From assembly GCA_036505735.1 (NCBI GenBank), contig DASXSZ010000171.1:1-11638 (forward strand): a stretch of 11,638 nucleotides of DNA, given 5' to 3'. The DNA is from DASUPK01 sp036505735 (GTDB lineage Bacteria; Actinomycetota; Thermoleophilia; Solirubrobacterales; 70-9). The notes under the pieces were generated by a model, which ran no database searches, was not told where the DNA came from, and saw only the letters and a program-made list of their open reading frames with translations. The position numbers and the translations under genes are program-made. Each line of letters starts with the position of its first letter. Within the stretch, counting starts at the first letter, position 1. Shown piece by piece: positions 7,398 through 11,638 of this stretch.

Positions 7398-7403
7398 ATC
7401 GTA
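7398..7403 (-). promoter_or_regulatory. Predicted -10 box TACGAT for the DsbA-like gene
   Basis: On the minus strand TACGAT ends 7 nt before the TTG at 7390, predicting a leaderless mRNA with a TTG start. It shares two bases with the opposite-strand -10 box of the antiporter gene. Confidence 0.45.
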
Positions 7404-7407
7404 GACT
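7402..7407 (+). promoter_or_regulatory. Predicted -10 box TAGACT for the antiporter gene
   Basis: TAGACT ends 6 nt before the GTG at 7414 and no Shine-Dalgarno sequence is present, so a leaderless transcript is predicted. It overlaps the divergent TACGAT box at bases 7402-7403. Confidence 0.5.
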
Positions 7408-7413
7408 CGCCGC

Positions 7414-8997
7414 GTGAACGACATCGAGACCCTGATCGCGCTCGTGGCCGTGGCGATCGCGCTGGTGCGCCTCGCTGACCTCGTTTCGATCCCCTATCCG
7501 ATCGTGCTGGTGCTCGGCGGCCTCGGCATCGGCTTTATTCCCGGCGGCCCCTCGCTCGAGCTCGACCCCGACGTCGTCTTCCTGGTCTTCCTGCCGCCGC
7601 TGTTGCAATCGGCGGGCTACTGGGCCTCGCCGCAGGAGCTTCGCGCCGAGCTGGTCTCGCTGACCTGGCTCGTCCTCGGCCTGAGCCTGGCGACGATGGT
7701 GGCCGTGGCGGCGGTCGCCCAGGCGGTGATCCCCAGCATCAGCTGGCCCGAGGGGCTGGTGCTGGGCGCGATCGTCGCGCCAACTGACCCGGTCTCAGCG
7801 ATCGCCACCTTCGAGCGGGTCGGGATCTCGGATCGGGTGGAGACCCTGGTCGAGGGCGAGGCGATGACGAACGACGCCGTCGCGCTGGTCTCCTACAAGG
7901 TCGCCCTTGCCGCGGTGGTCAGCGGCAGCTTCTCGGCGGGGGAGGCCTTCGTCGATCTCGTCGTCGGGGTCGCGGGCGGGGTGGCGATCGGACTCGCGGT
8001 CGCCTGGGTCCTGGCCGCCGCGCTGCGGCGGCTGGATGACCCGCCGCTGGCGATCCTGCTGACCGTCCTGACGGCGTACGCCGCGTTTGCGATCGCGGAC
8101 GGCGTGGGGGCGTCGGGCGTGCTCGCGGCCGTCACCGCGGGCCTGTACACGGGGTGGCGCTCGCACGAGATCTTCGACGCGGATCTGCGCCTCAATGCCC
8201 AGGCGTTCTGGCGGGTGCTCATCTTCGCCCTCAACGCGATCCTCTTCGTGCTCGTCGGGCTCCAGTTCCCCGACATCCTGCGCCGGGTCGGCGAGCAGTT
8301 CTCACCCGGCGCGATCATCGGCTACGGCCTGATGGTCGCCGCGGTGGTCGTCTCCGTGCGGATGATCTGGCAGTTCCTGCCGGTCTCCCTCGGGCGCATC
8401 CTGAGCAGGCTGGAGGGCATACCCGGGGAGGACTGGAGGGAGAACCTGCTGATCGGCTGGAGCGGGATGCGGGGCGCCGTCTCGCTCGCGGCGGCGCTGG
8501 CCCTACCGCTCACACTCGATTCGGGGGCGCCATTCGGCTCCCGCGACCTGATCATCTACCTGACGGTCGCCGTCATCCTCGTCACTCTCGTTGGACAGGG
8601 GTTGACCCTTCCGCTGGTCGTCAAGTGGCTGGGCCTGGGGGCCCACGAGGCGTGGTCGCCCGACGAGGCCGTGGCACGGCTGGGCGCCGCGCAGGCGGCG
8701 CTCGACCGCCTGGAGGAGCTCGAGGCGTCCGAGGCCGGCGTCCCCGAGAACGCGCTGCAGCGGCTGCGCGAGGTCTACCAGGCCCGCTTCGCGCGCTGCG
8801 TGGCGGCGCTCTCAGGGGAGGACGGCGGGGTCCCGATCGAGGACCCCCTGACCGGATACCGCCGCACGCGCCGCAAGCTGATCGAGTCCGAGCGCGCCGC
8901 CCTGCTCGAGATGCGCAACGACGGCAGGCTCAAGCAGGACGTCTTCCGCCGGATCCAGGCCGACCTCGACCTGGACGAGGCACGCCTACGGTCCTAG
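7414..8997 (+). CDS. CPA1-type Na+/H+ antiporter
   Basis: This 527-aa inner-membrane protein of the monovalent cation:proton antiporter-1 family exchanges Na+ (or K+) for H+ to control cytosolic pH and sodium. It has about twelve hydrophobic segments up to residue 405. Functional motifs are APTDPVSA (122-129), EGEAMTNDAVAL (147-158), whose Asn153-Asp154 pair is the ion-binding site of this family, and GMRGAVSLA (351-359) with a conserved arginine. A charged cytosolic tail (about 406-527), rich in helical Glu/Arg residues, resembles the regulatory tail of the bacterial a_cpa1 group. The GTG at 7414 directly follows a TAGACT promoter element. The gene is divergent from the DsbA-like gene and overlaps the convergent kinase gene by 4 bp at CTAG. 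Ion specificity cannot be read from sequence. Confidence 0.94.
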   Translation: MNDIETLIALVAVAIALVRLADLVSIPYPIVLVLGGLGIGFIPGGPSLELDPDVVFLVFLPPLLQSAGYWASPQELRAELVSLTWLVLGLSLATMVAVAAVAQAVIPSISWPEGLVLGAIVAPTDPVSAIATFERVGISDRVETLVEGEAMTNDAVALVSYKVALAAVVSGSFSAGEAFVDLVVGVAGGVAIGLAVAWVLAAALRRLDDPPLAILLTVLTAYAAFAIADGVGASGVLAAVTAGLYTGWRSHEIFDADLRLNAQAFWRVLIFALNAILFVLVGLQFPDILRRVGEQFSPGAIIGYGLMVAAVVVSVRMIWQFLPVSLGRILSRLEGIPGEDWRENLLIGWSGMRGAVSLAAALALPLTLDSGAPFGSRDLIIYLTVAVILVTLVGQGLTLPLVVKWLGLGAHEAWSPDEAVARLGAAQAALDRLEELEASEAGVPENALQRLREVYQARFARCVAALSGEDGGVPIEDPLTGYRRTRRKLIESERAALLEMRNDGRLKQDVFRRIQADLDLDEARLRS

Positions 8998-9947
8998 CGG
9001 CCGTCCGCGGCGCCCGAGACGGACTCGACGTCGAAGTGGGTGATCTGGCGGAAGTCGCGCAGCCGCTCGTCGATCTGCTCGCGAGTGAGCGAGCGCACCC
9101 GCTCGGTGCCGAAATCCTCGACGTTGAACGACGCGAGCACCGAGCCGTAGGCCATCGCCTGGCGCAGGACCGCGTGGTCGAGGACGGAATCGCCCGCCGC
9201 GCGGCGGCTGTCGAGATAGCCGAGGAAGCCGCCGGCGAAGCTGTCGCCGGCCCCGGTCGGATCGCGCACGTCCTCGAGCGGGTAGCCCGGGATCGCGAAG
9301 AACTGGTCCCCGGTAAAGAGAGCCGCCCCGTACTCGCCACGCTTGGCGACGATCACCCCGGGCCCCATCTCCATCGCCACACGCGCTGCGCGGGCCAGAT
9401 TCGGCTCCCCGGTCAGCTCCCGGATCTCCGCGTCATTGAGCAGCAGGCAATCGACCTCGGCGATCGCCAGCTTCAGTGACTCTCGCGCGCTGTCGAGCCA
9501 GAAGTTCATCGAGTCGAGAGCGGCGAACTCGACCCGCTGACACGACGCCCGAACCTGTCGCTGCAGGTCGGGCTGGATGTTCCCGAGGAAGAGCGTTTCC
9601 GCGTCCCGCGACTCGTCCGAGAGCTTCGGGTCGAAGTCGGCGAAGACATTGAGCTGCGTGTCGTCCGTGTGCGCGACGTTCATGTCGTACTCGTAGTGGC
9701 CGGCCCAGAAGAAGGTCTCGCCGCCGGCCACGCGCTCGATGTCGTCGGTGATCACCCCCCGATCCTCGAGGACCTGGATCTCCTCGTCGCCGAAGTCGTC
9801 GCCCACCGGGCCGACCACCCGGACGTCCGTGAAGAAGCTCGCGGCCAGCGAGAAATGGACGGCTGAGCCGCCCAGCATCCGCTCGCGCTCCCCGAACGGA
9901 GTGCGCACGGAATCAAAGGCAATCGACCCTACGGCGGTCAGCGACAT
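8994..9947 (-). CDS. PfkB-family sugar/nucleoside kinase
   Basis: This 317-aa ribokinase-fold enzyme would phosphorylate a sugar, nucleoside or similar alcohol with ATP. It has the N-terminal GGSA substrate loop (26-29), NDAEIRELTG (171-180), which matches the NxxE metal-binding region, and DPTGAGDSFAGG (229-240), the PfkB signature with catalytic Asp235 and the anion hole. The unusual segment HYEYDMNVAHTDDTQLNVF (84-102), rich in acid and aromatic residues, forms the lid region and is distinct from ribokinase. The substrate is therefore uncertain. The ATG at 9947 is fixed by the first beta strand (SLTAVGSIAFDSV). It starts only 11 bp from the divergent oxidoreductase start and ends in a shared CTAG with the antiporter gene. 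Confidence 0.92.
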   Translation of the reverse strand: MSLTAVGSIAFDSVRTPFGERERMLGGSAVHFSLAASFFTDVRVVGPVGDDFGDEEIQVLEDRGVITDDIERVAGGETFFWAGHYEYDMNVAHTDDTQLNVFADFDPKLSDESRDAETLFLGNIQPDLQRQVRASCQRVEFAALDSMNFWLDSARESLKLAIAEVDCLLLNDAEIRELTGEPNLARAARVAMEMGPGVIVAKRGEYGAALFTGDQFFAIPGYPLEDVRDPTGAGDSFAGGFLGYLDSRRAAGDSVLDHAVLRQAMAYGSVLASFNVEDFGTERVRSLTREQIDERLRDFRQITHFDVESVSGAADGR

Positions 9948-9952
9948 ATCCT
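9947..9952 (+). promoter_or_regulatory. Predicted -10 box TATCCT for the quinone oxidoreductase gene
   Basis: TATCCT matches TANNNT and ends 6 nt before the GTG at 9959. TCGACC (9923-9928), 18 nt upstream, is a fair -35 box. The -10 box overlaps the first base of the divergent kinase start codon, so this promoter lies largely inside the kinase coding sequence. Confidence 0.5.
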
Positions 9953-9958
9953 GAGGTC

Positions 9959-10906
9959 GTGAAGGCTATTCAGATCGAAGAGTTCGGCGGGCCCGAGGTG
10001 CTGCAGGTCGCTGATCTGCCGGACCCGGAACCGGCCGAGGGGCAGGTCGTCGTGGACGTCGCCCGCGCCGGGATGAACTTCGCGGACACGCACGCGATTC
10101 GCAACGACTACCTGGCCGAGCAGTCCCTGCCGCTGATCCCCGGCGCCGAGATCAGCGGCACCACGCCTGACGGGCGCCGGGTGGCGGCCATCATGGCCAA
10201 CGGCGGCTATGCCCAGAAGGCAGCCGTTCCCGAGGCCTGGCTCGTGCCGCTTCCGGATGAGGTCAGCGATGAGCAGGCCGCCGGCCTCCTGCTCCAGGGC
10301 CTGACGGCCCATGCGCTGCTGCACTACTGCGCCCACGTCGAGGAGGGGGAGGCGGTCGTCATCGAGGCCGCCGCCGGGGGAACCGGGAGCCTCGCCGTGC
10401 AACTCGCCAAGCGCGCGGGCGCGAAGGTGATCGCCCTCGCCTCCAGCGAGGAGAAGCATGCGCTCTGCGAGCGCCTCGGCGCGGATGCGACGGCCGATTC
10501 GAGGGCGGAGGACCTGAAGGATGCGATCCTGGAGGCGAACGGCGGGGAGAAGGTGGACGTGGTGCTGCACATGAGCGGTACCGGCTTTGACGCCGAGCTG
10601 CATGCCCTCGACATGCTCGGCCGGATCGTGGTCTTCGGTAATGCCGCCCGCCACCCGAACGAGCTGCCGACCAACTACCTGCTGCAGACGTCCAAGTCGG
10701 TGCTCGGCTTCTGGCTGGTGGCGCTGATTGCGAAGCGACGGGATCTGATCCAGTCGATGACCGCGGATCTGCTCGGCGCGGTCGCCTCGGGAGAGCTTGA
10801 GGTGGTGATCGGGAACACCTATCCGCTGAGCGAGGCGGGGCGCGCCCACCAGGAGATGCAGGACCGCCGCACGAGCGGCAAGCTGCTCCTCGACCCCTCG
10901 GCCTGA
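9959..10906 (+). CDS. Zinc-free quinone oxidoreductase (MDR superfamily, NADPH:quinone reductase-like)
   Basis: This 315-aa medium-chain dehydrogenase/reductase would use NAD(P)H to reduce quinones or enones. The N-terminal domain opens with MKAIQIEEFGGPEVL and contains ARAGMNFADTHAIR (35-48) and PGAEISG (61-67). The Rossmann fold carries AAAGGTGSLAVQLAK (137-151), close to the family AAAGGVG motif. The cysteines and histidines that bind zinc in alcohol dehydrogenases are absent, which places it with quinone reductases. The GTG at 9959 lies 6 nt after a TATCCT box with no ribosome binding site, predicting a leaderless mRNA. Its TGA overlaps the ATG of the RNA helicase (TGATG). The natural substrate is unknown. 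Confidence 0.93.
   Translation: MKAIQIEEFGGPEVLQVADLPDPEPAEGQVVVDVARAGMNFADTHAIRNDYLAEQSLPLIPGAEISGTTPDGRRVAAIMANGGYAQKAAVPEAWLVPLPDEVSDEQAAGLLLQGLTAHALLHYCAHVEEGEAVVIEAAAGGTGSLAVQLAKRAGAKVIALASSEEKHALCERLGADATADSRAEDLKDAILEANGGEKVDVVLHMSGTGFDAELHALDMLGRIVVFGNAARHPNELPTNYLLQTSKSVLGFWLVALIAKRRDLIQSMTADLLGAVASGELEVVIGNTYPLSEAGRAHQEMQDRRTSGKLLLDPSA
9963..9968 (-). promoter_or_regulatory. Possible -10 box TAGCCT for the PfkB kinase gene
   Basis: On the minus strand TAGCCT lies 15 nt before the kinase ATG at 9947, implying a very short leader of about 8-9 nt. The box is inside the first codons of the divergent oxidoreductase gene. No better promoter is visible, but the match alone is weak. Confidence 0.25.
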
Positions 10907-11638
10907 TGAGCGACGCCACCGCCGCCCGGGAGGCCGCGACCTCCTTCGCCGATCTAGGCTTGTCCGAGGGCCTCCTGCAGACGCTCGACGAGCTCGGCTA
11001 CGTCGAGCCGACCCCGATCCAAGCGCAGGCGATTCCCGAGCTGCTGGCCGGGCACGACGTGATCGGTCAGGCGCAGACCGGCAGCGGCAAGACCGCCGCC
11101 TTCGGCCTGCCGATGCTCGAGTACATCGACCCCGAGAACGAGGAGACCCAGGCGATCGTCCTGACGCCGACGCGGGAGCTCTGCATCCAGGTGACCCAGG
11201 CGCTCCGCGCCTACGCCGAGCACCTCGAGGAGGTCAACGTCGTCGCGGTCTTCGGGGGCGCGCCGATCCGGGACCAGCAGGCCCGCTTGCGGTCGGGCGC
11301 CCAGATCGTCGTGGCCACGGTCGGCCGGATGATGGACCTGATCCAGCGCCAGTCCCTCGTGCTCACCGCCGCCCGCTACGTCGTGCTCGACGAGGCGGAC
11401 GAGATGCTCGACCTCGGCTTCATCGAGGACGTCGAGAAGATCCTGCGCATGTGCCCGTCGGGGCGCCAGACCTCGCTGTTCTCGGCGACGATGCCGCCGC
11501 CGATCGCCCGGCTCGCCGAGCAGTACATGTACGACCCGGTGACGATCCGGGTCACGCCGAGGAAGCTGACCGTCGACTCGGTCGAGCAGGCCTATGTGAT
11601 GGTCGAGCCGAAGAACAAGCTGGAGCGGCTCGCCGAGG
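10906..11638 (+). CDS. DEAD-box ATP-dependent RNA helicase, cut by the window end
   Basis: The first 244 residues of a DEAD-box RNA helicase are present; the C-terminal RecA domain and any tail lie outside. Motifs appear in order: Q motif (Phe14 and PTPIQ, 35-39), motif I AQTGSGKT (56-63), Ia PTRELCIQ (88-95), GG (117-118), motif II DEAD (162-165) and motif III SAT (193-195). Motif Ib reads ATVGR (137-141) where most family members have ATPGR. Such enzymes unwind short RNA duplexes in ribosome assembly, mRNA decay or cold adaptation. The ATG at 10906 overlaps the TGA of the oxidoreductase gene as TGATG, and no ribosome binding site is seen, so translation is probably coupled. Pairing with an oxidoreductase has no obvious meaning. 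Confidence 0.94.
   Translation, partial: MSDATAAREAATSFADLGLSEGLLQTLDELGYVEPTPIQAQAIPELLAGHDVIGQAQTGSGKTAAFGLPMLEYIDPENEETQAIVLTPTRELCIQVTQALRAYAEHLEEVNVVAVFGGAPIRDQQARLRSGAQIVVATVGRMMDLIQRQSLVLTAARYVVLDEADEMLDLGFIEDVEKILRMCPSGRQTSLFSATMPPPIARLAEQYMYDPVTIRVTPRKLTVDSVEQAYVMVEPKNKLERLAE

Noticed and set aside
8154..9479. A 441-codon plus-strand open frame bridging the antiporter and kinase genes
   Set aside because: It overlaps two clear genes in other frames and has an arginine/glycine-rich, motif-free translation.

Overview
This is a high-GC window of about two-thirds G+C. It is densely packed with thirteen protein-coding genes, the last one cut by the window end, and more than half use GTG or TTG starts. 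The gene content suggests an actinobacterium: an Rv1855c-like F420-type luciferase-fold oxidoreductase, a paired acyl-CoA dehydrogenase, a menaquinone-type methyltransferase, and many leaderless-looking starts. A deep lineage such as Thermoleophilia is my best guess, but this is an inference from gene style. No RNA genes, insertion sequences, phage genes, CRISPR arrays or long repeats were seen.

Layout. Bases 53-2214 (+) hold two adjacent acyl-CoA dehydrogenase genes of unequal length behind a promoter that carries a perfect inverted repeat. Bases 2215-3804 (-) hold, in transcription order, a 114-aa unknown protein, a 96-aa unknown protein and a luciferase-fold oxidoreductase. The last two are coupled through TGATG. 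A strong hairpin (3853-3883) separates this group from citrate synthase (3922-5328, -). Divergent from citrate synthase is a UbiE/MenG-like methyltransferase (5375-6103, +) overlapping a multi-pass membrane protein with weak UbiA-like features (6096-6848, +). A cytosolic DsbA-like protein (6866-7390, -) is divergent from a CPA1-type Na+/H+ antiporter (7414-8997, +). A PfkB-family sugar or nucleoside kinase (8994-9947, -) is divergent from a zinc-free quinone oxidoreductase of the MDR superfamily (9959-10906, +). The oxidoreductase is coupled by TGATG to a DEAD-box RNA helicase (10906 to the window end).

Most functions are core metabolism: fatty-acid or CoA-thioester oxidation, TCA cycle entry, quinone chemistry, ion homeostasis and RNA remodelling. 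I do not see a clear undescribed defence or biosynthetic system. The strongest unexplained structure is regulatory. Gene after gene has a TANNNT -10 box ending 6-8 nt before its start codon, which predicts leaderless mRNAs. Three divergent gene pairs are separated by only 46, 23 and 11 bp, and their promoters overlap one another or the neighbour's start codon. Two convergent pairs end on palindromes that supply the stop codon for both strands. The least understood proteins are the two small hypothetical proteins and the UbiA-like membrane protein next to the methyltransferase.
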